Source: Aestuariibaculum sp. M13 (lineage in GTDB: Bacteria; Bacteroidota; Bacteroidia; Flavobacteriales; Flavobacteriaceae). Taken from it: a DNA stretch of 64,000 nucleotides. Shown here piece after piece: positions 17,155-25,759 of the stretch. The translations under genes were made by a program, and so were the position numbers. Under the pieces are notes generated by a model. The model was not told the DNA's origin and did no database searches. It was given only the letters and a program-made list of their open reading frames with translations. The number at the start of each line of letters is the position of its first letter. Positions within the stretch are counted from its first letter, which is position 1. The stretch covers positions 186,001 through 250,000 of the forward strand of contig NZ_JANIAC010000005.1 in NCBI RefSeq assembly GCF_024723255.1, written 5' to 3'.

Positions 17155-20028
17155 CTAAAATATTTGATAGTTGATTCCGAATAAACCTCTGATAGAGTAG
17201 TATTCTGTTTGTTCTGGTCTTTCTGAAACCCCTTGGTAGTATCTTAACGGCTCGTTTGTTAAGTTGTTAAGCTCTACATAGATCTTCATGTTTTTAGTCA
17301 GGTTGGCCGAAGCAGTAAAGTCTACCGTCAAGTTTTTACCGTACCAACGGTAGTTTTCAGGGTTTCCTTGTACCATAGCTAACGAGGCGTCTTTGTAGTT
17401 TCCAGCTAAACGGAATGATAAAGGTCCTTTTTCGTAAAATAATGATGCGTTAAAGATGTGTTTCGACTGACTTGGGATTTTCTCTGTCGTTGTTGAAACT
17501 TCAACTTCTCCTGTAGACGCATTGGTTGTATACATTGGTACTTCCATTTCAGAATCAGCAAACGTATAATTCGCTTCAACACCTAATCCTCCTAAGATAC
17601 CTGGTAAGAATGTTAAACGTTTAGATAATCCTAATTCGAAACCTGCTAACCATCCTGTTTCAGAGTTTTGTGGTTGTGTAACCTGAAATAAATTGCCATT
17701 GATAGTCTGGAAACTTCTTCCTGTATAGATTACATTTTCTAAGGCTTTATAGAAAGCACCTCCACTTAAAATCCCTACATTTTCAAAGAAGTATTCTCCA
17801 ATTAAATCGAAGTTATTCGAGTAAGTAGGTTCTAATTTAATGTTACCACGACTAATAGTGTTTGGAGTTGTTAGTAAACTAATGGTTTCTGTAGGATTAA
17901 GTTCAGAGAAGTTAGCACGTGCCATCGTTCTTGTGTAGGCAAACTTCACGTTTAAATTGTCCTGAGCCTGGTATTTTAAGTGAACCATTGGTAAAAGAGA
18001 ACCAAAATCGTTGTTGTTCTTTACTTTTTCAATAGTTGTATTATCATCAGCATCGGTTACAACAGAGTGACCTTTATACTCTAAGTTTGTGTGTTCGTAA
18101 CGAACTCCTCCGATAACTTTTAACTTACTTGTTAAATCGTAATCAGCCATAGCATAACCAGCCATTACTTGCTCGTAACCTGAGTAGAATGAACCTGCTG
18201 AAGATGGGTTGTTTTCGTCAAATTTGATGTTGTAGAATAACGGGTTCGCATCATATTCATCGGTAAATAAATTATCGATTTGATCTAAGCGGATTGTGTT
18301 TTCAACTAATACGTTGTTGTACGGACTTCCAATTTCCGATAAATAACCGCCTCTTGAAGGGAATGTTCTGGTTTCAAAATCACTCATCGCAATTGGAGCA
18401 CCGTAGTAATTTCCTAAATATAAGCTGTAAGTGTAAGGGGTACCACGTTCTAAGTCCATTCTTTTAAACTTACCACCAACTTTAATTCTTAATTTGTCGT
18501 TAGCGTTGTATGTTAAATCTAATTTAGCGGTGTAATCGTCTTCTAAACTGAAGGCAGGATAAGCCATTTTGTTGTTTAGTAGTAGTTGATCTGCTGTAAC
18601 AGGAGCGTCTAAATACGGTTGAATATTATCGTAGTGATCGCCGTTGTATCCAGCCGGTGAATCTATATCTAAGAATTTGTATCCGTCGCTTGTTAAGTTG
18701 TTATAAGTAACAGGAGTAGAGAATGTCGCCATTAAATACGCTTCGGTATTGGCATCAGAACCTTTTACTTTTTTGTTACCCATTTCGGCTGAGTAGGTCG
18801 ATAATTTCCAGTCTAAATCGAACTTTCCGTTATTGAATTTATGGTCACCCCCAAACTCGATACCGTGCATGTTAATATCTACAATACCGTGTCTTACACG
18901 AACATCCATATCGCTATCATCAAAGTTAAAGATATGCTCTACTGCAGACTCTTCATCTTTGAAGTTGGTGTAAAGACTTCTTAAGTATAAGGTGTTGTTA
19001 TCGTTTGGTTTAAACTCTAACCCTGTGTTTAAACCTGTTGTGGTTCTTGCTCCCAAATAGTCGCGTAACTGTAGGTTGTTAATCGCTTGGTTATCCTGGT
19101 CGTAAACTAACTCGTAGTTATCTGTACCCCAGTTCCTGTTCCAGTAGGTTCCAGATACTAAGAATCCTATTTTTCCATTTGCTACGCGGTCACCATAAAC
19201 TAAAGATCCACTCTGGATTGGTTTTTGAGCCTGGTTGTTGTAGCCGTAACCTAAGTTTACGTTTAAGGTTTTCTTAGAAGGCGCTGTTTTGGTAATGAAG
19301 TTAACCGAACCTCCAATCGCATCACCTTCCATATCAGGGGTAATCGCTTTAGAAAGTTGTACATATTTAATCATTTCTGAAGGGAAAATATCTAAAGGCG
19401 CCGTACGTGTTCCACCGGTATTATCAGATGTTCCTTCAGTCGATGGCATACGGTCACCATTCATTAACGTTGAGTTCCAAGCGATTGGTGTACCACGTAC
19501 AATAACGTAACGGCCTTCACCGTGATCACGTTCAATAGAAACTCCAGAAACACGTTGTACGGCTTCAGCGGCATTTCTGTCTGGTAATTTACCAATAGCG
19601 TCAGAAGCTAAAACCTCCATAATAGCAATAGAGTTTTTCTTGATGTTTAAGGCTTTTTGTTGATTTGGTAAGTTGTTACCCTGAATAACAATCTGGTCTA
19701 ATTCATTTCCACTGCTTAATGCAATGTCTCCAATATTTACAGGTTCGTTTTTTCTGGCAACGACTTCAACTTCCTGAGTTTTGTATCCTATATATGATAC
19801 AACAAGTGTTAATTCTCCAGGGTTTACATTGGTAATGTTAAAATGCCCGTCGAAATCTGTGTTGGTACCATTAGTAGTTCCTTTAACAATAATGTTTGCA
19901 CCAGGAAGAGCTCCCAGTTCATCTTTTACAGAACCTATAATTTCTGCATTTTGTGCCATAGCACGTCCACTTAAACAAAAGACTAATAGTAGTCCGAAAT
20001 AGTTTAAAAGTGTTTGTTTTGTTTTCAT
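17155..20028 (-). CDS. TonB-dependent outer-membrane receptor with CarboxypepD-like N-domain
   Basis: A 957-residue outer-membrane transporter. Signal peptide (residues 1-25), a carboxypeptidase-regulatory-like beta domain (about 27-110; GSVKDELGALPGANIIVKG, DFDGHFNITNVNPGELTLVVSYIGYKT), a plug domain (about 125-250, with LPDRNAAEAVQRVSGVSIERDHGEGRY) and a large beta-barrel ending in the terminal aromatic (NYQIF). No SusD-like partner is present next door, so it is not a classical polysaccharide system. The two exported phosphatases downstream point to a phosphorylated organic molecule as substrate. Regulation by the AraC-type gene upstream is likely. The 189 bp gap before that gene holds no other feature. 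Confidence 0.85.
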   Translation of the reverse strand: MKTKQTLLNYFGLLLVFCLSGRAMAQNAEIIGSVKDELGALPGANIIVKGTTNGTNTDFDGHFNITNVNPGELTLVVSYIGYKTQEVEVVARKNEPVNIGDIALSSGNELDQIVIQGNNLPNQQKALNIKKNSIAIMEVLASDAIGKLPDRNAAEAVQRVSGVSIERDHGEGRYVIVRGTPIAWNSTLMNGDRMPSTEGTSDNTGGTRTAPLDIFPSEMIKYVQLSKAITPDMEGDAIGGSVNFITKTAPSKKTLNVNLGYGYNNQAQKPIQSGSLVYGDRVANGKIGFLVSGTYWNRNWGTDNYELVYDQDNQAINNLQLRDYLGARTTTGLNTGLEFKPNDNNTLYLRSLYTNFKDEESAVEHIFNFDDSDMDVRVRHGIVDINMHGIEFGGDHKFNNGKFDLDWKLSTYSAEMGNKKVKGSDANTEAYLMATFSTPVTYNNLTSDGYKFLDIDSPAGYNGDHYDNIQPYLDAPVTADQLLLNNKMAYPAFSLEDDYTAKLDLTYNANDKLRIKVGGKFKRMDLERGTPYTYSLYLGNYYGAPIAMSDFETRTFPSRGGYLSEIGSPYNNVLVENTIRLDQIDNLFTDEYDANPLFYNIKFDENNPSSAGSFYSGYEQVMAGYAMADYDLTSKLKVIGGVRYEHTNLEYKGHSVVTDADDNTTIEKVKNNNDFGSLLPMVHLKYQAQDNLNVKFAYTRTMARANFSELNPTETISLLTTPNTISRGNIKLEPTYSNNFDLIGEYFFENVGILSGGAFYKALENVIYTGRSFQTINGNLFQVTQPQNSETGWLAGFELGLSKRLTFLPGILGGLGVEANYTFADSEMEVPMYTTNASTGEVEVSTTTEKIPSQSKHIFNASLFYEKGPLSFRLAGNYKDASLAMVQGNPENYRWYGKNLTVDFTASANLTKNMKIYVELNNLTNEPLRYYQGVSERPEQTEYYSIRGLFGINYQIF

Positions 20029-20217
20029 TTAAAAATTGGTTTTGATTAATTTTTGATGCAAATATTATATCGATACCAATGAAAAAGGTTTGTTGTACTT
20101 GAGAAGGACGTTTTAAACGTATGTCTTAAATAATTCGAACTTATTTTCGTTATAACTAAATGATTTGTAGGTATTTGTGTTTTGTTAAGAAATTTAATGT
20201 TCTTCATTAACAAAAAG

Positions 20218-21282
20218 TTAACTAGCAAAAAAAAGGGTTTGTTTGAACGATTTTGGTGTTTGTCCGGTTACTTTTTTGAAGTAGGTATTGAAGGTAGATT
20301 TTGAATTAAACCCACAACTGAAAGCAATATCTATAATATTTTCGTTTTGTTTAGAATTTGACAGTTTTTGAACCACCGCATTCACACGATATTCATTAAT
20401 AAACTGGTAGAAATTCTTATTGAAGCCTGTATTTAATACCTGAGTAACGTGATGTTTTGGAATGTCTAATCGTTTTGATAATTGCAGAAGTGTGAGTTCA
20501 GGATCTAAATAAGGCTTGTTAGATTTGAAATAAGATTCAATTTTGGTTTTATAGTTATTTAAATCAGAATCGCTTAAATTGGAAGTCGAGTATTTCTGTT
20601 CTTCTGTTTCATTTGTTATCGCTGTAGTAGAAACGTATTCCGGGTTTTGATAGGTTTTAATTTTAAAAAGAACAACAGTTATAGAGGTTGCTAGGAAAAA
20701 TACATAGGTTAATCTGGCGTTGATGTATAATCCGAATTGCGATAAAATTATAATGATGAAAAATAAGGAAACCAGTGCTACAAAAATGTAAGATAGTATC
20801 TTTAAGAACTTAACACGTTCCTTTTTGATAGTTTCATTATAGCTATTTAGTTTTTTTAGACTTAAAATTGGATAAATCCCTAAAGAGGCAATTTCTGAAA
20901 GTATAAAGACTTCGTAGATGTCTAAAAATCCGTGGTTATCATAGAAGCTGATTTGAAATAAAATAACAATGAAACTGATTGTTGAAACAACAAACGGACT
21001 AAAATGTAATAAAATAGATTTTAGAGTTATTTTTTCTTTTAAAGATGTTGTCGCCAGATAGAGTATAGGGCCGTAGGCAAAACTAAAACTTGTAGGGACA
21101 TTATAGTATACCGGGTTGTTTTTAAGAAATACTAAAAAAGTAAGTTTTGTTGATAAATGCAACGAAATAAAAAACATGAAAAGAGAAATAAGTTTCTCGA
21201 AAGTGTCTTTGTTTCTTTGTGATGCTAAAAGGATAAATGAAAATATAGCCTGAAAAACTATAATGCTAATTAGGTAATTCAT
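20218..21282 (-). CDS. Membrane-bound AraC-family transcriptional regulator
   Basis: A protein of about 354 residues with an N-terminal half of roughly seven hydrophobic helices and a C-terminal AraC helix-turn-helix pair (LLQLSKRLDIPKHHVTQVLN; IIDIAFSCGFNSKSTFNTYFKKVTGQTPKSFK). Such 7TM-AraC regulators are common in Bacteroidota and usually control an adjacent TonB receptor operon. I prefer the ATG at 21282 (MNYLISIIVFQ), which begins directly with the first membrane helix; the upstream ATG at 21330 would add 16 residues and overlaps an inverted repeat. The signal is unknown. Confidence 0.78.
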   Translation of the reverse strand: MNYLISIIVFQAIFSFILLASQRNKDTFEKLISLFMFFISLHLSTKLTFLVFLKNNPVYYNVPTSFSFAYGPILYLATTSLKEKITLKSILLHFSPFVVSTISFIVILFQISFYDNHGFLDIYEVFILSEIASLGIYPILSLKKLNSYNETIKKERVKFLKILSYIFVALVSLFFIIIILSQFGLYINARLTYVFFLATSITVVLFKIKTYQNPEYVSTTAITNETEEQKYSTSNLSDSDLNNYKTKIESYFKSNKPYLDPELTLLQLSKRLDIPKHHVTQVLNTGFNKNFYQFINEYRVNAVVQKLSNSKQNENIIDIAFSCGFNSKSTFNTYFKKVTGQTPKSFKQTLFFAS

Positions 21283-21329
21283 TAGGAAAAATTTAATCCG
21301 TAAAACTACCTCTAAAGAAACCAAAGGCA

Positions 21330-21368
21330 TTTAACCTGAAGTTAATTTTAGTTTACCTTCAGGTTAAA
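21330..21368. repeat. 12 bp perfect inverted repeat between the AraC-type gene and the moa operon
   Basis: TTTAACCTGAAG (21330-21341) and CTTCAGGTTAAA (21357-21368), with a 15-base spacer. On the minus strand it follows the last gene of the cofactor operon but lacks a T run, so it is either a weak terminator or an operator for the AraC-type gene. Confidence 0.5.
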
Positions 21369-21379
21369 TGTAGTTGTGT

Positions 21380-22333
21380 TTAATCGTGTCTGGCACCTCT
21401 TAATACCCCGAAGATGTGTAAAACCGAAGGGAAGACAGCGTCCATCGATTCTTTGGCACCATTGGTTGATCCAGGTAAAGCTAGAACTAAGGTGTTTTTT
21501 ATTGTTCCAGCAATGCTTCTGGAAAGCATAGAATAGGGCGTTCTTTCCTGTCCATAATTGCGTATAGCTTCTTCAATGCCAGGAATACGTCGGTCTAAAA
21601 TTGGGATTAAGGCTTCAGGAGTTACATCGCGATTTGAAAGTCCTGTACCACCTGTGTAAATCACTAAATCAATTCCGGCTTCCTGATAAGTTTTTGCTTT
21701 ATTTTGAATGATTTCCAGTTCATCGGGAATCACGATATAATCTTCAATTTTTACATTACTCGCTTCCAGTTTTTCAATAATAGCTTTTCCTGCTCTGTCT
21801 TCTTTTTCTCCGGCCGAAATGGTGTCGGAGCACACAATAACAGCGGCTTTGATATCTGTTCTGAAACGGTTTTTAAAATCAGACTTGCCACCTTTTTTGT
21901 TTAGTAATTTAATCGCGTGAATTTCGATGCCTTTATCAATTGGCTTCAGCATATCGTACATATTTAAAGCGACCACGCTGGCGCCATGCATGGCTTCAAC
22001 TTCAACGCCGGTTTTGTAAATGGTTTTTACAGTGAATAACACGGTAATTTCTAATCCGTTTATCTCGTATTCCACGCCTGTGTATTCAATAGGTAATGGG
22101 TGGCAATCTGGTAATATGTCTGGTGTACGCTTTACGCCAAGTAATCCGGCGGCTTTGCTCATCGCTAAAACGTTTCCTTTTGGAACCGTATCATTTTTTA
22201 TAGCTTCAATGGTTTCAGGTTTACTTACTTTTACAATAGCTTGAGCTGAAGCAATACGTAGTGTGGTGTTTTTATTTGTGATATCGACCATGGTATGTTG
22301 AATCGTTAATGGGTTTAATTGTTTTTCTTCCAC
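21380..22333 (-). CDS. Bifunctional MoaC-MogA/MoaB molybdenum cofactor protein
   Basis: A 317-residue fusion. The N-terminal domain (about 1-155) is MoaC, cyclic pyranopterin monophosphate synthase, shown by DCHPLPIEY, the conserved EAMHGASVVALNMYDMLKP and KKGGKSDF. The C-terminal domain (about 160-317) is a MogA/MoaB molybdopterin adenylyltransferase (VIVCSDTISAGEKEDRAG, VIYTGGTGLSNRDVTPEAL, ALPGSTNGAKESM). It thus supplies the second and adenylylation steps of cofactor synthesis on one chain. The start overlaps the end of moaE by 19 bp. MoaC-MoaB fusions are known in other bacteria. Confidence 0.92.
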   Translation of the reverse strand: MEEKQLNPLTIQHTMVDITNKNTTLRIASAQAIVKVSKPETIEAIKNDTVPKGNVLAMSKAAGLLGVKRTPDILPDCHPLPIEYTGVEYEINGLEITVLFTVKTIYKTGVEVEAMHGASVVALNMYDMLKPIDKGIEIHAIKLLNKKGGKSDFKNRFRTDIKAAVIVCSDTISAGEKEDRAGKAIIEKLEASNVKIEDYIVIPDELEIIQNKAKTYQEAGIDLVIYTGGTGLSNRDVTPEALIPILDRRIPGIEEAIRNYGQERTPYSMLSRSIAGTIKNTLVLALPGSTNGAKESMDAVFPSVLHIFGVLRGARHD

Positions 22334-22758
22334 TGATGCGTGTTGTCTTCAAAAATTTCCTTTCCAAAAACAGGAACCTGGGCTTTTATTTCTTCTACGA
22401 TATATTCCAAAGCCTCAAAAACGACTTTTCTTCTTGGTGAAGAGACAAAAACGAATAAACATATTTCGCCTGCTTTCACTGTGCCTAAACTATGGTAAAT
22501 GTGCATGCAGGTTAAATCGAATTTTTCAAAGGCAGATTCGCGAATCTCATGGAATTTTTCGTTAGCCATATCTTCGTAGGCCGTGTATTCAATAGCAGAA
22601 ACAGTTTTACCATCGATAACATCGGCACGTACCTGCCCTAAAAATATGTTGTGAGCGCCAATGCTTGTTTTCGTTTGGTGTTTAGCAATAGAATTGCCAA
22701 TGAATTCAGATGAAATGGCCCCTTGCTGAAATACGTTTTTTATTTTTTTGTCGGTCAT
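22315..22758 (-). CDS. moaE: Molybdopterin synthase catalytic subunit MoaE
   Basis: A 147-residue protein of the MoaE family, which transfers sulfur from the thiocarboxylated MoaD domain to precursor Z to form molybdopterin. Family features visible: GAHNIFLGQVRAD near the N-terminus, the EYTAYEDMA segment, MHIYHSLGTVKAGEICLFVFVSSPRRK and the basic KAQVPVFGKEIFED tail carrying the catalytic Lys region. It overlaps the moaC-mogA gene and starts 2 bp after moeB, so it is tightly coupled. Its partner MoaD is not a separate gene here but the C-terminal domain of the 23846 protein. Confidence 0.93.
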   Translation of the reverse strand: MTDKKIKNVFQQGAISSEFIGNSIAKHQTKTSIGAHNIFLGQVRADVIDGKTVSAIEYTAYEDMANEKFHEIRESAFEKFDLTCMHIYHSLGTVKAGEICLFVFVSSPRRKVVFEALEYIVEEIKAQVPVFGKEIFEDNTHQWKKNN

Positions 22759-22760
22759 TA

Positions 22761-23840
22761 TTATTGATTTTGTTGTGTTAGGTATTCAATGATGTCCGGA
22801 GCACCTTCTTTTAGGCTGAAACAGTTTTTAATATTTAAATCCTGGAATATGGAAACAGCCTTTTTGCTTCGGATACCAGACTGACAAAAAATATATTTGT
22901 CTTTATCTGGTTGAATTTGGTTTAAATGTTGGTTTAGTTCACTTAAAGGGATTAACGTAACAGCTAAACCTTCAACTTTTGGAGTTTCGTGGACTTCCCT
23001 AATATCGATAAGCTGAATGTTGTTTTGATCTAAAATATCTTCAATAGAAACTGTTTTTGGTTCTATTTCGCAAAAAACTTCGGTCGTTTTTGTTGTGAAA
23101 CTATCTTTGGTTTTCAGTATCTTTTCAATTTCATTTTCGTTCTTCGAAATACCTAAAACGGTTGTCTGACTATTAAGAGCATTATAGCAAAGCAGTTTTC
23201 CGGAAAGTGTATTACCAATACCTAAAATGATTTTTAACACTTCGTTTGCTTGCATCGTGCCAATAATTCCTGGTAAAACCCCTAAAACACCAATCTCTGA
23301 GCAATTTGGAACTGAGTTTTTTTCGGGAGCTTCAGGGAACAGACATCGGTAAGTTGGTCCGTTTTGGTAATTAAATACCGAAACCTGTCCTTCGAACTTA
23401 TAAATCGCTCCAAAAACCAGTGGTTTGTTGGTGATAACACAAGCGTCGTTTATTAAATAACGAGTTTCAAAGTTGTCGGTACCATCAACAATAATGTCAT
23501 ATAGTTTAAAAAGTTTTAAGGCATTTTTATGATTTAATCTTTCCTGATAAGCGATAATGGAAATACTATCGTTTAAATCTTCCAGACGTTGTTTAGCTGC
23601 TAATGCTTTGTTTGTTCCAACTGTTGCTGTGCCAAATAATATTTGACGTTGAAGATTAGTAATATCAACTACATCGAAATCAACGATACCAAGTGTGCCA
23701 ACACCTGCAGCAGCTAAATATTGAAGGATTGGGCAGCCTAAACCACCGGCACCAATAACTAAAACTTTAGCGTTTAGTAGTTTGTTTTGACCGCTTTCAC
23801 CAATTTCGGAAAGTATAATATGTCTACTGTATCTATTCAT
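22761..23840 (-). CDS. moeB: MoeB-type molybdopterin-synthase adenylyltransferase with rhodanese domain
   Basis: A 359-residue E1-like enzyme activating the C-terminal Gly of MoaD. The ThiF fold (about 1-245) has the nucleotide loop GAGGLGCPILQYLAAAGVG, DxxNLQRQ and the PNCSEIGVLGVLPG region with the putative catalytic Cys. The first zinc-type cysteine (YRC) is kept, but the second CxxC pair expected near residue 240 is missing. A rhodanese domain (about 262-355) ends the chain, with active-site Cys in FCQSGIRSKKA, which could supply the sulfur for the thiocarboxylate. It is 5 bp downstream of the MobA-MoaD fusion gene. Confidence 0.9.
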   Translation of the reverse strand: MNRYSRHIILSEIGESGQNKLLNAKVLVIGAGGLGCPILQYLAAAGVGTLGIVDFDVVDITNLQRQILFGTATVGTNKALAAKQRLEDLNDSISIIAYQERLNHKNALKLFKLYDIIVDGTDNFETRYLINDACVITNKPLVFGAIYKFEGQVSVFNYQNGPTYRCLFPEAPEKNSVPNCSEIGVLGVLPGIIGTMQANEVLKIILGIGNTLSGKLLCYNALNSQTTVLGISKNENEIEKILKTKDSFTTKTTEVFCEIEPKTVSIEDILDQNNIQLIDIREVHETPKVEGLAVTLIPLSELNQHLNQIQPDKDKYIFCQSGIRSKKAVSIFQDLNIKNCFSLKEGAPDIIEYLTQQNQ

Positions 23841-23845
23841 AATAT

Positions 23846-24646
23846 CTATCCTCCGGCAAATGGAGGTAATATGGCGATGTCTTCACCGGTTAATAGGGTT
23901 TCGTTAGAAACTAATGCTTTATTTTGAGCGACTTTAAAGTCTTTTAATTTTAATTTAGGATATTTTAAAGTGAGTGATTCTATTAATTCGGTAACCGTTG
24001 TTTTGGTATGCTCAATAGTTTCTTCATCGATTTGAGTTACTTCAGCGATTTGTCCGAAATACTTGATGTTAATAGTCATTTTTAATTGTTTTAATTCCTC
24101 AGGTGTGTTCACGTTCATGACGCTATCGGCTAGTTCAGAAGGTAATGTTATGGTTTTTACTTTAAACTGATTTACGGCATGTCGCAATCGGCGTTCATCA
24201 TTGTTTAAAAGATTAATAAACGTTTCGGCACAGGTTGATTTGTAAATGGCAACCAAAGGCATCGTTTTTCCGTGGCTTTCTACTTGAATAATGTCGACGT
24301 TATCAGAAATATGATTAATAAGTACTTGCAGGACTTCGGGCTTTATTAAAGGAATATCGCAACTTAAAACCACATTGTAGGGTGTTTTCGATGCTTTTAA
24401 TCCAGAAGCAATGCCTGCAACAGGACCGGAATCTGTGATAATATCTTCAATTCTACGTTTATTAAAAATATCATAATCTGAATGGTTAGACACTATAATA
24501 ATTTCAGAAACCAAAGGTTCTAGAGCATCGATAACATGTTGGGTAAAAAGCTTGCCGTTAAGCGCAAGAAAGCCTTTGTCTGTTCCCATTCGACTACTTT
24601 TTCCGCCGGAAAGAATAATCCCTGTTATGTTGTTTTTTGTTATCAT
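23846..24646 (-). CDS. MobA-MoaD fusion protein
   Basis: A 266-residue protein combining two cofactor functions. Residues about 5-185 are a MobA-type nucleotidyltransferase (IILSGGKSSRMGTDKGFL; SNHSDYDIF; VVLSCDIPLIKPEV), which adds GMP to molybdopterin. From about residue 190 it is a ubiquitin-like MoaD sulfur carrier (MTINIKYFGQIAEVTQ) ending in the obligatory Gly-Gly (PPFAGG). An internal ATG at the junction could also yield free MoaD. The start at 24646 is the first ATG; the longer reading begins with TTG inside the upstream TauE/SafE gene. It is one base from that gene's stop. Confidence 0.85.
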   Translation of the reverse strand: MITKNNITGIILSGGKSSRMGTDKGFLALNGKLFTQHVIDALEPLVSEIIIVSNHSDYDIFNKRRIEDIITDSGPVAGIASGLKASKTPYNVVLSCDIPLIKPEVLQVLINHISDNVDIIQVESHGKTMPLVAIYKSTCAETFINLLNNDERRLRHAVNQFKVKTITLPSELADSVMNVNTPEELKQLKMTINIKYFGQIAEVTQIDEETIEHTKTTVTELIESLTLKYPKLKLKDFKVAQNKALVSNETLLTGEDIAILPPFAGG

Positions 24647-24647
24647 G

Positions 24648-25391
24648 TTAAGTAAAGAATAATTTAATACAAGCAATAACTAAAACAAAAGCTAAAATAT
24701 AACGAAGTGCTTTATTGTTGATTTTTTTGCTTCCTAAGTAGCCTCCAAGAACCCCTCCAATTAGCGCGATAGCTACTAAAATAAACGATTCCTTTTCTAA
24801 GGTAATACCGCTACTTAGTTGTCCGATAAGGCCAGATGCAGAATTAACCCAAATAAACAGGGCTGAAACCGCAGCGGCTTCTTTCATTTTGCCCCAATGC
24901 AGCAGCAAAATAATTGGTGTTAATATGATACCGCCACCAATACCAATGAGTCCGGAAAAAAATCCAATTATACCGCCAACAACTAAGCCTTGCCAAAGTT
25001 TAACGTCTTTTATAGTGTCATTTTCTTTTCCAAATAAATTCAGCATTTTTAAAATGGCAAATACTAACAAAACAGCTAATATTTTTTTGTAAATAGAGGC
25101 GTCAATTTCAATGGTACCTCCCAGAAAGGCCAGAGGTATTGAGGTAATGGCAAAGGAAATGAATAGTTTTTTATTAAAAAATCCGCCACGATAGTAATAG
25201 TAAAACGATATGCCGGCAACAAACAAATTTAACAATAAGGCAGTGGGTTTCATTGTTTCTGGAGCAAACGAAAACAAAGCCATTAAGGCCAGATAGCCGC
25301 TGGCTCCTCCGTGTCCGACACTAGCATATAGGAAGGATACAACGGGTAATAGAAATAGAAAAACATATATATTTTGGTTGTCCAATAGCAT
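24648..25391 (-). CDS. TauE/SafE-family sulfite exporter-like membrane protein
   Basis: A 247-residue integral membrane protein with about eight hydrophobic segments and the duplicated glycine-rich motifs of the family (SVGHGGASGYLAL near the start; LIGIGGGIILTPIILLLHWGKMKEA in the middle). Members export or import small anions such as sulfite or organosulfur compounds. It is embedded in the molybdenum cofactor operon, 17 bp after the ModE-like gene and directly before mobA-moaD. A role with sulfur for molybdopterin, or in molybdate, nitrite or sulfite movement, is plausible but not shown. Confidence 0.8.
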   Translation of the reverse strand: MLLDNQNIYVFLFLLPVVSFLYASVGHGGASGYLALMALFSFAPETMKPTALLLNLFVAGISFYYYYRGGFFNKKLFISFAITSIPLAFLGGTIEIDASIYKKILAVLLVFAILKMLNLFGKENDTIKDVKLWQGLVVGGIIGFFSGLIGIGGGIILTPIILLLHWGKMKEAAAVSALFIWVNSASGLIGQLSSGITLEKESFILVAIALIGGVLGGYLGSKKINNKALRYILAFVLVIACIKLFFT

Positions 25392-25407
25392 ATGGTCGAG
25401 GTAGTGG

Positions 25408-25746
25408 TTAAAGAGATTTGATTTTTTCTAGCTGCAGATCTAAAAACTCCCAGCAGTTTTTGTTAATATCATCAAAAACTTGAATTAATGATTTACCATA
25501 TTCGGTTAATTCAGCACCGCCACCACCTTTGCCACCAATACTGTTTATGGTAACGGGTTGCTTTGCTGATTTGTTTACAGAATCGACTAAATCCCAGGCT
25601 TTTTTATAAGATATGTTTAATGATTTTGCTGCTTTAGAAAGCGAACCAGTGTCATTAATAGCTTTAAGTAGTTGTACGCGACCTTCACCCAACAATACAT
25701 TATCTTCATGCTCAATCCAGATGCGACTTTTTATCTTGTAACTCAT
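25408..25746 (-). CDS. ModE-like winged-helix molybdenum-responsive regulator, DNA-binding domain only
   Basis: A 112-residue protein corresponding to the N-terminal LysR-like winged helix of ModE: GRVQLLKAINDTGSLSKAAKSLNISYKKAWDLVDSVN, then the GGKGGGGAELTEYG wing. The C-terminal molybdate-binding (MOP/TOBE) domains of full ModE are missing, so the molybdate signal would have to come from elsewhere or be sensed differently. Stand-alone ModE N-domains occur in other bacteria. It is the second gene of the operon, 14 bp after moeA, and probably regulates it. Confidence 0.82.
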   Translation of the reverse strand: MSYKIKSRIWIEHEDNVLLGEGRVQLLKAINDTGSLSKAAKSLNISYKKAWDLVDSVNKSAKQPVTINSIGGKGGGGAELTEYGKSLIQVFDDINKNCWEFLDLQLEKIKSL

Positions 25747-25759
25747 GATAAATTAGATT

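Noticed and set aside
20046-20228. Small minus-strand ORF upstream of the TonB receptor gene
   Set aside because: It has no recognisable features, lies in the promoter region and overlaps the end of the AraC-type gene; probably chance.
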